A program made the position numbers and the translations under genes. DNA of 52,977 nt from Bacteroidetes bacterium HGW-Bacteroidetes-10 (GTDB taxonomy: Bacteria > Bacteroidota > Bacteroidia > Bacteroidales > UBA932): NCBI GenBank assembly GCA_002842695.1, contig PHDT01000015.1, positions 1-52,977 of the forward strand, in the 5' to 3' direction. Below the pieces are notes generated by a model. It was not told the DNA's origin. It searched no databases and saw only the letters and a list, made by a program, of their open reading frames with translations. Shown here piece by piece: positions 8,735 to 17,774 of the stretch. Numbering within the stretch: position 1 is the first letter of the stretch; each line of letters begins with the position of its first letter.

Positions 8735-10363
8735 TTACAAAACTACATAATAGAAATAACCTACGGGGTGTTTTTCTTTATCTGCAAGCAGATCTTTTAT
8801 ATCTGCATCCTTCTCCAGCTCGCTCTGCATAAGTATAAGAATGATTCTCTCCTCTGCAGCCTCGTGATCCGGTGTTGCAGCAGCCTCAATTCTCTCTCTC
8901 AGCTCCTCTTTTGAAACATCCTGCGGCAAAGCACCAATATAAACATCAATATTCTCTGCCCTTGGTATATTGTAGTACATATAGCGCATGGCTCCGTGCT
9001 CCTCTGCGGCAGCCTTTGCCTCGCGTGATACAGCACCCATTCCAATGTTTGGGTTGTATTCAGGTATAAAGAATGATATGGTAAAGATGGCAGCAAGAAG
9101 ACCAGCTCCCATGGTTATAATAGTTCTGTTAAGCGATTTTTCTGCAACTGCTGCATCTGATTTCCATCTGCCCGAAAGCAGTTGACGAAGAGCAAAAACT
9201 CCTGCCACTGAGAGAACAGCTGTCGCAGCTATAACCCAAACGTTTTTAAGTGCCGGCTCCTCAATAAAAAGAGATGTAATAAGTGCTCCGGGGAGTGCGA
9301 GAGCAAGAAGAGCGGCCGGAAATCCAATCAGCAATCTTGCAAACAGTTTTCCGCTGTATTTTGGAAGCCAGATTACCGTCATAAAGACAAAGAATGCAAA
9401 CGCCGGCAGCATATAAATCTGGATTTTCGAACTTACAAAAGAGAGCATTATAAATGTGCTCAGCAGTGATGTAAGGAAGAATTTTTCAAGGTCTGTTGAG
9501 GCACCTCTTTTGATGAGTCCGGCAGCCAGAACACCCACAATAAGAAATGCCCACGGAGCCAGTGAGTACCAGATTGCGATCATATAGTAGTAGAAAGGCT
9601 CTTTGTGGTGGAAAGAGTCAACGGCTCTGTTTATGGTCTGGTTAAAGAGAAGGTTGTTGATATACTCGTCGCCACCCTCCAGGTATGCACTTGTAAACCA
9701 AACTGCGCAAAGTGCAATAATCACTGAGAGAGTGCGAAGACCCCAGTATTTTGCAATTGACCTGAAGTCGCGTTTCACAACAAGGAATGTTATTGTTGTC
9801 ACAAGAGGAACAAGTATTCCAACAGGTCCCTTTGAGAATATTGCCATAAAGACATAGAGAGGGAACATCCATTTATCGCGCCGCTTCTCCTTTCCGGAGT
9901 ACATTCTGAAAAATGTATAGAGCGAGAGGACAATGAACATGTTCATGAGCATGTCCATTCTCAGAACAACCGCAGAGCCAATAAAAAATACAGATGTGAG
10001 AAGCATTAGCTCACCTGCGATTCTTCCCTGCTGCGAAACCACATTACGTGTCCATCTGCCCATAATCCAAAGAATCACAAGAGCCGGGATATATGAAAAG
10101 AGTGCAAGGAAAAACATGCTGTGTGTGCCGAATATCATCTTGCCTGCCATCACTATCCAGAGATAGAGAGGCGGCTTGTCTGCATAGTGGATTCCATGGT
10201 TCGTGAATGTAAAGAGAGAGCCGTTGCGGATTGCTTCATCTGCAATGCTCATATATCTGAGTTCGTTGTTCCTTGTGAAGTCGCGTGTAAGAAACATGGG
10301 AACGACAGCAAGGAAATAGAGCAGATACCTGTACTTAACTATTAGGCTGAGAAATCTGTTCAT
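8735..10363 (-). CDS. GT39/ArnT-like membrane glycosyltransferase
   Basis: A polytopic membrane protein of 542 residues with about 12 hydrophobic segments. The first periplasmic loop carries RDFTRNNELRYMSIADEAIR followed by YADKPPLYLWIV, the pattern of PMT/ArnT enzymes that transfer a sugar from a polyprenyl-phosphate donor to lipid A or another acceptor on the outer face of the inner membrane. The first acidic position is NNE rather than the DE usual in ArnT. A soluble C-terminal tail of about 120 residues follows the last helix. The start overlaps the LAB_N gene by 29 nt, supporting one transcript. The sugar and acceptor are inferred only. Confidence 0.87.
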   Translation of the reverse strand: MNRFLSLIVKYRYLLYFLAVVPMFLTRDFTRNNELRYMSIADEAIRNGSLFTFTNHGIHYADKPPLYLWIVMAGKMIFGTHSMFFLALFSYIPALVILWIMGRWTRNVVSQQGRIAGELMLLTSVFFIGSAVVLRMDMLMNMFIVLSLYTFFRMYSGKEKRRDKWMFPLYVFMAIFSKGPVGILVPLVTTITFLVVKRDFRSIAKYWGLRTLSVIIALCAVWFTSAYLEGGDEYINNLLFNQTINRAVDSFHHKEPFYYYMIAIWYSLAPWAFLIVGVLAAGLIKRGASTDLEKFFLTSLLSTFIMLSFVSSKIQIYMLPAFAFFVFMTVIWLPKYSGKLFARLLIGFPAALLALALPGALITSLFIEEPALKNVWVIAATAVLSVAGVFALRQLLSGRWKSDAAVAEKSLNRTIITMGAGLLAAIFTISFFIPEYNPNIGMGAVSREAKAAAEEHGAMRYMYYNIPRAENIDVYIGALPQDVSKEELRERIEAAATPDHEAAEERIILILMQSELEKDADIKDLLADKEKHPVGYFYYVVL

Positions 10364-10970
10364 TGTGTTTTTTATGCAGTACTATATTCCTGATATAGGC
10401 TATGAATCCGAATGACTGACCAAGAATTAGGACAGGATCCATCCTGAGCAGGGCGTAAATAATAATTATTGAGGAGCCGGAAAGGCTTATTATCCAGAAA
10501 CCAAGAGGCAGTACAGACTCTCCCTTTTTGACAGAGTAGATAAGCTGATAGACAAACCTGAGGGTAAATATCACCTGTCCTGCCGAGCCCATAATGAGCA
10601 TCCACAGAGGGATGTTTTCGTTTCTGAGAAATGTGGCAGCAAATTCAGATGCATCACCTGATGCAAAGAAGATAGCAACCGGAGGTGTTATTACAAGAAT
10701 TGCCCTTATCAGAAACGGGACTTTTTTCCAGACACTTTTTGCGTTCAGGTTCCAGATATAGATGTAATATGCAATTACCTGTCCCAGGATTATTGCGAAA
10801 TCTTCCCTCATCCATCCGTAAATGAAAAAGAGCCATGAGGCGACAATGCTCAGAATCCAGAAAATTGAAGGTGACAGAGATTTTTTGGCCCTTTCAGAGA
10901 GAATCCACTGAAGAACTGTTCTTGCTCCGAAAAAGAGCTGAGCCAGGAATCCTATTGCGTAAACGAGCAT
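10335..10970 (-). CDS. LAB_N (lipid-A-disaccharide synthase N-terminal) domain protein
   Basis: A small integral membrane protein of 211 residues made of two related LAB_N-like halves. The first begins IGFLAQLFFGARTVLQWILS and the second repeats the pattern at about residue 130 (AGQVIFTLRFVYQLIYSVKK). Despite the family name these stand-alone proteins lack the catalytic part of LpxB. They are often found next to a GT2 and a GT39, as here, and may help a polyprenyl-phosphate sugar across or within the membrane. The start overlaps the GT2 stop by one nucleotide (TAATG). Confidence 0.88.
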   Translation of the reverse strand: MLVYAIGFLAQLFFGARTVLQWILSERAKKSLSPSIFWILSIVASWLFFIYGWMREDFAIILGQVIAYYIYIWNLNAKSVWKKVPFLIRAILVITPPVAIFFASGDASEFAATFLRNENIPLWMLIMGSAGQVIFTLRFVYQLIYSVKKGESVLPLGFWIISLSGSSIIIIYALLRMDPVLILGQSFGFIAYIRNIVLHKKHNEQISQPNS

Positions 10971-11704
10971 TAGTCTATGTTATTTTCAGAAATATTGTAG
11001 TTGATATATCTGGATCTCATCCAGCGGTAGGCAAATGTATCCATAAGTGGTCCAATGAGCCTGTTCCAGAGATTGAATTTGGAAACCCCTGCAACCCTTG
11101 GGAAATGTCTTACCGGAACCTGTTTTACTGTTCCGTTCTGGAGCATAAGCAGGGCAGGGAGGAATCTGTGCATTCCTGTAAAGAAAGGAATCCGCCTTGC
11201 GTAGTCTGTTCGCAAAATTTTAAGAGGACAGCCGGTATCCTCAATCCCGTCTTTAGTCATGAAGCGTCTGAATCCGTTTGCAATCTTTGATGAGATACCC
11301 TTTACAAAAGAGTCTTTCCTGTTGGTTCGGATACCCATAACCATCGCATAATCATTTACATGCGGGATAAGCAGGTGGAAATCCTCAGGAGCAGTCTGTA
11401 AATCGGCATCAATGTAACCCACAAACTGTGAACCGGCAAGGTCAATTCCTGCCTTCATCGCAGCACTAAGTCCGCAGTTTTTCTCAAATGAGGCAAAATA
11501 GAAGGCGCTCTGTCTGCTGCAAACTGCCATAATCTTCTCAAGACTGGAATCCTTTGAGCCATCGTTAATAAAAAGCACACAGGCAGGAAAGTCAGGAGAG
11601 GAGGCAATAAATTTCGAAAGCCTATCCTCAAGAGCAGCAATATTGTCCTCCTCGTTAAATACGGGAACAATGATTGTCAGCTTGTATTGAGCGGTTTTGT
11701 TCAT
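10970..11704 (-). CDS. GT2 glycosyltransferase (polyprenyl-phosphate sugar synthase-like)
   Basis: A 244-residue family 2 glycosyltransferase, the first gene of the sugar-lipid cluster. It opens with IIVPVFNEEDNIAALEDRL and contains the metal/nucleotide-binding DAD motif in GYIDADLQTAPED at about residue 95. The block EDTGCPLKIL and the C-terminal FNLWNRLIGPLMD match the DPM1/ArnC-like group that loads a sugar onto a polyprenyl phosphate. It lacks the two C-terminal membrane helices of ArnC. The product probably feeds the GT39 enzyme two genes downstream. It is divergent from the proline dehydrogenase gene. Confidence 0.88.
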   Translation of the reverse strand: MNKTAQYKLTIIVPVFNEEDNIAALEDRLSKFIASSPDFPACVLFINDGSKDSSLEKIMAVCSRQSAFYFASFEKNCGLSAAMKAGIDLAGSQFVGYIDADLQTAPEDFHLLIPHVNDYAMVMGIRTNRKDSFVKGISSKIANGFRRFMTKDGIEDTGCPLKILRTDYARRIPFFTGMHRFLPALLMLQNGTVKQVPVRHFPRVAGVSKFNLWNRLIGPLMDTFAYRWMRSRYINYNISENNID

Positions 11705-11792
11705 AAATGATCTTCAAATAAAGCCTGCAAAGATAATCACAAGCAATCTTTTTTTACTATTTTTGGAAACTTTTGAATCATTTACAAATACC

Positions 11793-12968
11793 ATGCTAGA
11801 TTTTAACAATACAGAAGTTGCCTTTGCATCAAAGAGCAACAACGATTTGCGCAATGCATATATATTATTCTCAACTATGGCCAGTCCTGCACTTGTAAAG
11901 GGTGCAAAGGGTATCACAAACTTCGCCGTGGGAGCTGGTTTGCCACTATCCTGGGCTGTCAAGCCAACGCTTTACCGACAGTTTGTGGGCGGAGAGACTT
12001 TAGCTGAAGCCTCTGCCACAACCGCATCTCTTTTCAGAAACAATGTCAGTTCTGTTCTTGACTACTCTGCAGAGGGCGGCAAAGAGCTTTCAGATGTCGA
12101 GAGAACTTATGCAGAGGTGATGCGCTCCATTGACAATGCAAAGGGGAAGGAAGAGATTGCCTTCACCGTGTTCAAACCAACCGGACTGGTTGTTGGACAT
12201 ATTCTGGAAAGAGCTGTTGCTGCAAAGGATAGCCTTAGCGACATCGAGAAAACAGAGATGGACAATTTCAGAACAAGGTTCTTTGCTCTTTGCCGCCGCG
12301 CATATGAAAACAATGTAAGAATCCTGGTTGATGCAGAGCATTACGAATATCAGGAGATTATTGACAAACTCACCGAGGAGGCAATGGAGAGTTTCAACAG
12401 GGAGAGAGTAATTGTGTTCCACACCCTGCAGATGTACAGGCACGACAGAATAGCTTATCTGAAGTATCTCCACGCAGAGGCTAAAGAGAAGGGTTACAGG
12501 GCGGGAATCAAGTTTGTCAGGGGAGCATATATGGAGGAGGAGCGTGAAAGAGCCCGCAGAATGGGTTATCTCTCTCCGATATGTGCTACAAAAGAGGATA
12601 CGGACAGAAGCTATGACGACGGGTTGCGCTATGTTGTCGCCAACATTGACGACATGGAGCTCTTTAGCGGAACTCATAACTACGAAAGCAATTACCTGCT
12701 GGCAAACCTTATTACAGAAAAGGGGCTTCAGAAGAGTGACAAACGAATCTGGTTTTCTCAGCTTTACGGCATGAGCGACAATATTACTTATGCCCTCGCC
12801 GGCGAGGGATACAATGTCTGCAAATACATACCATATGCTCCGGTTAAGGAGGTTCTTCCATATCTTTTAAGACGCGCAGAGGAGAACACATCAATGGCAG
12901 GACAGACCGGAAGGGAGCTTACACTTATCAAAACCGAGATGGCCAGACGCAACATGAGGTTGCTGTAG
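11793..12968 (+). CDS. Proline dehydrogenase (monofunctional)
   Basis: A FAD-dependent enzyme that oxidises proline to pyrroline-5-carboxylate, the first step of proline catabolism. The start is set at MLDFNNTEVAF (391 residues); the in-frame codons further upstream overlap the leader and the divergent GT2 start. Hallmarks are IKFVRGAYMEEERERA, the FAD/substrate helix, and the C-terminal CKYIPYAPVKEVLPYLLRRA with the RRxxE substrate-binding pattern (LLRRAEEN). No P5C dehydrogenase domain is fused, unlike PutA of proteobacteria. The gene appears monocistronic. Confidence 0.93.
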   Translation: MLDFNNTEVAFASKSNNDLRNAYILFSTMASPALVKGAKGITNFAVGAGLPLSWAVKPTLYRQFVGGETLAEASATTASLFRNNVSSVLDYSAEGGKELSDVERTYAEVMRSIDNAKGKEEIAFTVFKPTGLVVGHILERAVAAKDSLSDIEKTEMDNFRTRFFALCRRAYENNVRILVDAEHYEYQEIIDKLTEEAMESFNRERVIVFHTLQMYRHDRIAYLKYLHAEAKEKGYRAGIKFVRGAYMEEERERARRMGYLSPICATKEDTDRSYDDGLRYVVANIDDMELFSGTHNYESNYLLANLITEKGLQKSDKRIWFSQLYGMSDNITYALAGEGYNVCKYIPYAPVKEVLPYLLRRAEENTSMAGQTGRELTLIKTEMARRNMRLL

Positions 12969-12989
12969 TATAAAGGCAAATTCTTTGGC

Positions 12990-13016
12990 GGTAAATATAT
13001 TATACATATATTTGCC
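12990..13016. other. AT-rich hairpin after the proline dehydrogenase gene
   Basis: GGTAAATATAT (12990-13000) pairs with ATATATTTGCC (13006-13016) with one mismatch and a 5-nt loop, 22 nt after the stop codon. No T tract follows, so it is a weak terminator candidate; it could equally be part of the promoter of the following gene. Confidence 0.3.
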
Positions 13017-13061
13017 ATGCGGAAGTAATTCCACTGGCAATCTTTAAAGAGTGAAAAAATA

Positions 13062-13379
13062 ATGGGAGAGAACATAATTCATAATGAGAGTACGAGCCGC
13101 TTTGAATATATTTTTGAAGATGTAACCGCATACCTTGAATACGATCTTTTCGAGGATGTGATGGATCTTACTCATACCATCGTTCCACGGAAACTGGAAG
13201 GAAGGGGAATAGGCGGAATGCTTGTAAAGAGAGCTCTGGACTATGCAAGGGAGAAGGGCTACAAAGTTAAACCAACTTGCTGGTTTGCAGATAAGTTTAT
13301 CAAGAAATTTCCGGGATACGAAGATCTGGTGGTAGAGGTGCCTGATGATTCTCACAACGGTCCTGTCTGCGAAATCTGA
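13062..13379 (+). CDS. GNAT-like N-acetyltransferase (YjdJ type)
   Basis: A small 105-residue protein of the short GNAT group (Acetyltransf_CG). The acetyl-CoA-binding pattern is in VPRKLEGRGIGGMLVKRALD (R/Q-x-x-G-x-G/A at RGIGG), followed by the KVKPTCWFADKFIKKFP block seen in this family, which has a single conserved cysteine. The substrate of these small proteins is generally unknown. It sits alone between the proline dehydrogenase and the DUF438 operon. Confidence 0.85.
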   Translation: MGENIIHNESTSRFEYIFEDVTAYLEYDLFEDVMDLTHTIVPRKLEGRGIGGMLVKRALDYAREKGYKVKPTCWFADKFIKKFPGYEDLVVEVPDDSHNGPVCEI

Positions 13380-13417
13380 TTTAGCGGCGCAACCTGAACA
13401 AAATCTGAAGAAAAATG

Positions 13418-13459
13418 TTGATATTGCATTACACCGAAAGGGATTGGATGCAATATCAA
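13418..13459. promoter_or_regulatory. Perfect 12-bp inverted repeat ahead of the DUF438 operon
   Basis: TTGATATTGCAT (13418-13429) pairs exactly with ATGCAATATCAA (13448-13459), and the loop contains CC GAAA GG, a possible GNRA-capped inner stem. It lies 22 nt before the DUF438 start codon. The outer TTGAT/ATCAA half sites recall FNR/CRP-type boxes, but the spacing is too wide for one ordinary site. It could be an RNA leader structure, a paired operator or a terminator of the GNAT gene. Confidence 0.5.
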
Positions 13460-13481
13460 TTAAAATTTTATATATACCATC

Positions 13482-14762
13482 ATGAGCGAATACATAAACA
13501 ATTCAGGTCAGCGCAAAGCTCTTCTTAAACACATGCTTCTTGAACTTCACAAGGGAGAGGCACCTGCAGCAATTGAAGAGAGGGTTAAATCACTCTTAAA
13601 GCAGATTCCTTACAACGAGGTAGTGGAGGTAGAGCAGGAGCTCATAGCTGAGGGGCTGCCGGAGCAGGAGATTCTTAAATTCTGCGACATTCACAGCGCC
13701 GTACTTGAAGGTTCAATTACCGGAACACAAATTGATGTACCTGAAGGACACCCTGTTGATACATTCAAAAAGGAAAACCGTGAAATTGAGAAGGTAATTG
13801 CCGCCATTAAGACCCTTTTCGTAAGGCTTCAGATTCTTAAGTCTATGCCGGACGACAAAGATTTTATAAACGGACTTGTTATTGACCTCAAGAGGCAGTT
13901 CAACGCCATTTCGGATGTAGACAAGCACTACAAGAGAAAAGAGTATCTGCTCTTTCCGTTTCTTGAAAAGGCAGGTATTACCGGCCCGCCAAAGGTTATG
14001 TGGGGCAAGCATGATGAGATAAGAGACCTTCTGAAGGGTGTTCATGAATCACTTGTTCCGGGAGGAGATATTTCAGGTTCTGACCTGGCTTCGCTTGAAG
14101 AGCTTCTGCTCAGACCTGCCGTTGACCAGATTGAGAGTATGATCATGAAAGAGGAGGAGATTCTTCTTCCAATGTGCATGGAGACGCTCAGTGAAGAGCA
14201 GTGGTTCCAGATATACAACGAAACAGGAATATACGGATACTGCCTCTTTGATCCGCGGGTTGAGTGGAAACCAGATCTCTCTGCGGCCGCTCAGAAGAGC
14301 TCGTCAGATGATACAAAGGCAAGCGGAATGTCATACACAGACGGAGCGCCGGTAAGGTTATCATCGGGTAGTTTTGATATTAAGGAGCTGGAGGCACTTT
14401 TCGTGACACTTCCAATTGATATAACATATGTAGATGCAAACGACAAGGTGAAGTTCTTCTCTCACAGTCCTAACAGGGTATTTGAGAGAAACCGTTCAAT
14501 AATTGGCCGTGATGTAAGGCTTTGCCACCCTCCGGGAAGTGTTCACATCGTTGAGCAGATACTTGAGGATTTCAAGGCAGGAAAGGAGCATCAGGCTAAG
14601 TTCTGGATGAGCAACTTTATGGGAAGGTTCATCTATATTGAATACACAGCACTCAGGGGAAAGGATGGCGAGTACCTGGGCGTAATAGAGGTAACACAGG
14701 ATATATCTGAGTTCCGCAAGCTTGAGGGAGACCAACGCTTGCTCTCATATACAAAAAAGTAA
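13482..14762 (+). CDS. DUF438 / hemerythrin-like / PAS domain protein
   Basis: A 426-residue cytoplasmic protein. The N-terminal DUF438 region (about 10-75) is followed by an HHE/hemerythrin-like four-helix domain (about 95-245) with candidate metal ligands in DVDKHYKRKEYLLFPFLEKA, KHDEIRD and MIMKEEEILLPM. A C-terminal PAS domain (about 300-420) shows ITYVDANDKVKFFSHSPNRVF. Such proteins are thought to sense or handle redox or nitric-oxide stress through a diiron site. The stop overlaps the start of the DUF1858 gene (TAATG), so the two are translationally coupled, with the copper ATPase next. Confidence 0.9.
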   Translation: MSEYINNSGQRKALLKHMLLELHKGEAPAAIEERVKSLLKQIPYNEVVEVEQELIAEGLPEQEILKFCDIHSAVLEGSITGTQIDVPEGHPVDTFKKENREIEKVIAAIKTLFVRLQILKSMPDDKDFINGLVIDLKRQFNAISDVDKHYKRKEYLLFPFLEKAGITGPPKVMWGKHDEIRDLLKGVHESLVPGGDISGSDLASLEELLLRPAVDQIESMIMKEEEILLPMCMETLSEEQWFQIYNETGIYGYCLFDPRVEWKPDLSAAAQKSSSDDTKASGMSYTDGAPVRLSSGSFDIKELEALFVTLPIDITYVDANDKVKFFSHSPNRVFERNRSIIGRDVRLCHPPGSVHIVEQILEDFKAGKEHQAKFWMSNFMGRFIYIEYTALRGKDGEYLGVIEVTQDISEFRKLEGDQRLLSYTKK

Positions 14763-15286
14763 TGGGAGATATAACACTGCAGACCAAGATAGCACAAATA
14801 ATGAGCGATTATCCGGAGCTCGGGCAGACTCTGCTCGAGCTCTCGCCCGCTTTTGCCAAACTGCAGAATCCTGTTCTCAGGAAGACTGTCGCAAGGGTGA
14901 CATCTGTTCAGCAGGCGGCAGCCATAGCGGGACTGGATCCTGCCCACATGCTCACCATGCTGCGCAAGGCCGCCGGACTCGAACCAATGGCCGCCGGAAC
15001 TCACAACAACGCAGAGTCAGAAAGTCTTCTGAATATGCCGGCACCTGAGTGGTTCAGCGAAGAGGCTGTAGAGATAAAATTCAACGCCTCCAAAGTTCTT
15101 GAGCAGGGTAATGTCCCTATGGGAGAGATACTGGATGCTGTTAAAAAAATCAGCGGAAAAGAGATATTTCTCTTTGAGACACCTTTTGTCCCCGCCCCAA
15201 TTATTGAGATACTCAACAATAAAGGGTATGCTGTTTGGTGCCGCAAAGCCGGAGCCACAATTGAAAATTTTGTCATAAAAAAATAG
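14762..15286 (+). CDS. DUF1858 plus DUF2249-like domain protein
   Basis: A 174-residue protein with two small domains. Residues 1-75 match DUF1858, a helical domain often tied to hybrid cluster proteins (KIAQIMSDYPELGQTLLELS, then VTSVQQAAAIAGLDPAHMLTM). Residues about 95-170 resemble DUF2249, a TusA-like fold (IFLFETPFVPAPIIEILNNK), but lack an obvious catalytic cysteine in the first strand. Coupled to the DUF438 gene upstream and 2 nt from the copper ATPase downstream, it belongs to a stress or metal-related unit. The biochemical role is not known. Confidence 0.87.
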   Translation: MGDITLQTKIAQIMSDYPELGQTLLELSPAFAKLQNPVLRKTVARVTSVQQAAAIAGLDPAHMLTMLRKAAGLEPMAAGTHNNAESESLLNMPAPEWFSEEAVEIKFNASKVLEQGNVPMGEILDAVKKISGKEIFLFETPFVPAPIIEILNNKGYAVWCRKAGATIENFVIKK

Positions 15287-15288
15287 AT

Positions 15289-17601
15289 ATGAAAAGAATA
15301 TACCCGGTAACCAGCATGAGTTGCGCCGGATGTGCCGCCGGAATAGAGAAGACTCTTCAGGCACAGCCCGGAGTATTGTCGGCAGCGGTTAACTTTGCAG
15401 ATACAAGCGTTGCCATTGAAATTGATGAAAAGGTGACCTCCCCTGCCAGGATCAGGGACCTTGTAAGGGCTATGGGTTATGATTTGATTATTGAAGACCC
15501 GGAGGAGGCTCAGAAACTTAAGGAGGAGGCTCAGATGAGCCACTACAAAAAGCTTAAGAGGAACACTATTCTTGCATGGCTCTTCTCCGCTCCCGTTATG
15601 GTAATCTCTATGCTCTTCATGGGGCACGGCGAAGCTGGCATGGAGGGAATCAGCATAACAAATATTGTTCTTATGGTACTCTCATTGCCTGTACTTGCAA
15701 TTTTTGGCAAGGATTTCTTTGTGACAGGGTTTAAGCAGGCAAAAATGTTAAAGGCAAACATGGATACCCTTGTTGCGCTCAGTACCTCAATTGCATTTAT
15801 ATTCAGCGCCTTCAACACGCTTTATCCTCATTTCTGGCACTCCAGGGGAATGGAGCCAATGGTATACTTTGAAGCAGCAGTTATGATAATCTCATTTGTG
15901 CTGCTTGGCAAACTTATGGAGGAGAAGGCGAAGGGCAACACAACATCTGCAATTAAAAAACTTATGGGACTTGCTCCCAAAACTGCTACAGTTATAAGAA
16001 ACGGCGAGAGAGTTGAGGTTCCCGTTTCGCAGATTAAAACAGGAGAGATTCTGGCAATTAAACCGGGCGAGAAAATTCCTGTGGATGGTGCTGTAACTGA
16101 GGGAGAGTCTTATGTAGATGAGAGTATGATTACCGGTGAGCCTGTTGCTGTTTTAAAACAGAGAGGCGGAAAGGTTCTTGCAGGCACAATCAATCAGAAG
16201 GGCACCTTCAATTTTGAAGCTCAGAAGGTGGGCAGTGAAACCCTGCTTGCACAGATAATAACAATGGTTAAGGAGGCTCAGGGCAGCAAGGCTCCGGTTC
16301 AGAGAATCGTTGACAAAATTGCGGGCATTTTTGTACCTGTTGTGCTTGGACTGGCAATTCTTACATTCGTTGCATGGATTGCAATAGGCGGAAACGAACA
16401 GTTTTTCCGCGCACTCATCTCAGCTGTCTCTGTTCTTGTAATTGCATGCCCTTGCGCACTGGGCCTGGCAACACCAACCGCACTGATGGTTGGCATAGGA
16501 AAGGGCGCAGAGGAGCATATTCTTATTAAGGATGCAACTGCACTGGAGCAGATGAAAAATGTAAGCGCAATTGTACTTGACAAGACAGGAACCATAACTG
16601 AGGGTCGTCCAGTCGTCTCAAACTACAAATGTCTGGAGGAGGATACAACTCTTACAGACCATGAGCACGAAAGCGACGAAAAGATTTTAAGAGTATCACC
16701 CGCAAGGCTCCGCAGGCTTGCCGTACTGGCAGAGATGGAGCGAAGTTCTGAGCATCCGCTGGCTGAGGCGGTGGCAGAGTGGGCAGAGGGGGAGATAGGC
16801 GCAGCTGAGACAAGGGTCTCCGTAAGCGGTTTTAAAAGCACAACAGGGACAGGTGTGGAGTGTACCTTCGAGGGAGAAAACTACTGGGCAGGTAATATTG
16901 AGATGCTCAGGAAAAAGATGGGAGTATCGTCAAAAGATAAACATGTTTCTGACGAGGCCGAATACCTTTTGAGAGAGTGGCAAAGTGCAGGCAAGAGCGT
17001 AGTCTTTTACGGCACAGGAAAAAGGCTGAATGCAGTTATTGCAGTAGCCGACCGTGTTAAGGCTACATCGGCAGAGGCTGTTAAAGAGCTCAAGGCTATG
17101 GGAGTGGAGGTTCATATGCTCACAGGTGACAATCCTGTTACGGCCGGTGCTATTGCAAAAGAGGCGGGAATTGAAAAATTCAGGGCATCTGCCCTTCCTT
17201 CCGATAAGGAGCAGTACATACTGGAACTGCAGATGAGGGGCTATAAGGTGGCAATGGTAGGAGACGGCATAAACGACTCTCAGGCCCTCAGCAGGGCAGA
17301 TGTGAGCGTGGCTATGGGCAAGGGAACAGATATTGCAATGGATGTGGCAATGATGACAATTATGACCTCAGACCTCAAGATGCTTCCAAAGGCAATTGAC
17401 CTCTCCAGAAGAACCGTGCGCCTCATAAGGCAGAATCTGTTCTGGGCATTTATTTACAACCTGATAGGGATTCCAATCGCAGCAGGGATTTTGTACCCGA
17501 TTAACGGCACACTGCTCAACCCTATGATTGCCGCAGCCGCTATGGCTTTCAGCTCGGTTTCGGTTGTGCTCAACAGCCTGAGGCTGGCGAAGCTTAAATA
17601 A
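15289..17601 (+). CDS. copA: Copper-translocating P1B-type ATPase
   Basis: A 770-residue heavy-metal pump of the inner membrane. One N-terminal HMA domain has the metal-binding SCAGCAAG motif at about residues 9-16. The membrane channel motif ACPCALGLATP (CPC) marks Cu(I) transport. The actuator motif is ITGEP, the phosphorylation site DKTGT is at about residue 433, the nucleotide-binding HP motif is SEHPLAEA, and the hinge is VGDGINDSQAL. An insertion rich in His/Glu (DHEHESDEK) sits in the nucleotide-binding domain. It follows the DUF1858 gene by 2 nt, so copper export and the hemerythrin protein are probably co-expressed. Confidence 0.94.
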   Translation: MKRIYPVTSMSCAGCAAGIEKTLQAQPGVLSAAVNFADTSVAIEIDEKVTSPARIRDLVRAMGYDLIIEDPEEAQKLKEEAQMSHYKKLKRNTILAWLFSAPVMVISMLFMGHGEAGMEGISITNIVLMVLSLPVLAIFGKDFFVTGFKQAKMLKANMDTLVALSTSIAFIFSAFNTLYPHFWHSRGMEPMVYFEAAVMIISFVLLGKLMEEKAKGNTTSAIKKLMGLAPKTATVIRNGERVEVPVSQIKTGEILAIKPGEKIPVDGAVTEGESYVDESMITGEPVAVLKQRGGKVLAGTINQKGTFNFEAQKVGSETLLAQIITMVKEAQGSKAPVQRIVDKIAGIFVPVVLGLAILTFVAWIAIGGNEQFFRALISAVSVLVIACPCALGLATPTALMVGIGKGAEEHILIKDATALEQMKNVSAIVLDKTGTITEGRPVVSNYKCLEEDTTLTDHEHESDEKILRVSPARLRRLAVLAEMERSSEHPLAEAVAEWAEGEIGAAETRVSVSGFKSTTGTGVECTFEGENYWAGNIEMLRKKMGVSSKDKHVSDEAEYLLREWQSAGKSVVFYGTGKRLNAVIAVADRVKATSAEAVKELKAMGVEVHMLTGDNPVTAGAIAKEAGIEKFRASALPSDKEQYILELQMRGYKVAMVGDGINDSQALSRADVSVAMGKGTDIAMDVAMMTIMTSDLKMLPKAIDLSRRTVRLIRQNLFWAFIYNLIGIPIAAGILYPINGTLLNPMIAAAAMAFSSVSVVLNSLRLAKLK

Positions 17602-17637
17602 CCGGATTTATTATTATATTTATTGAAACAATATTAC

Positions 17638-17762
17638 ACATGTCAGCCTAAATTACAAAGCGTTACAGATCAGTAATATATAATTTCTATTTTTAGATTT
17701 TATTGAAGATTTGTTTTTGTAATTATCAGAATATCAATATTATGTAAATTAGGCTGACATGT
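17638..17762. repeat. NIR element, type A, between copA and the sensor kinase
   Basis: Arms 17638-17656 and 17744-17762 are inverted copies matching at 18 of 19 positions, enclosing an 87-nt AT-rich loop. The element begins 36 nt after copA and ends 12 nt before the GTG start of the kinase, so it fills the leader and promoter region. Short words near the loop ends (ATCAGTAAT and AGAATATCA) also occur in the 36248-36379 element. It could carry or block the kinase promoter; no good promoter was seen in either orientation. Confidence 0.7.
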
Positions 17763-17774
17763 TGGATTTCGCAA

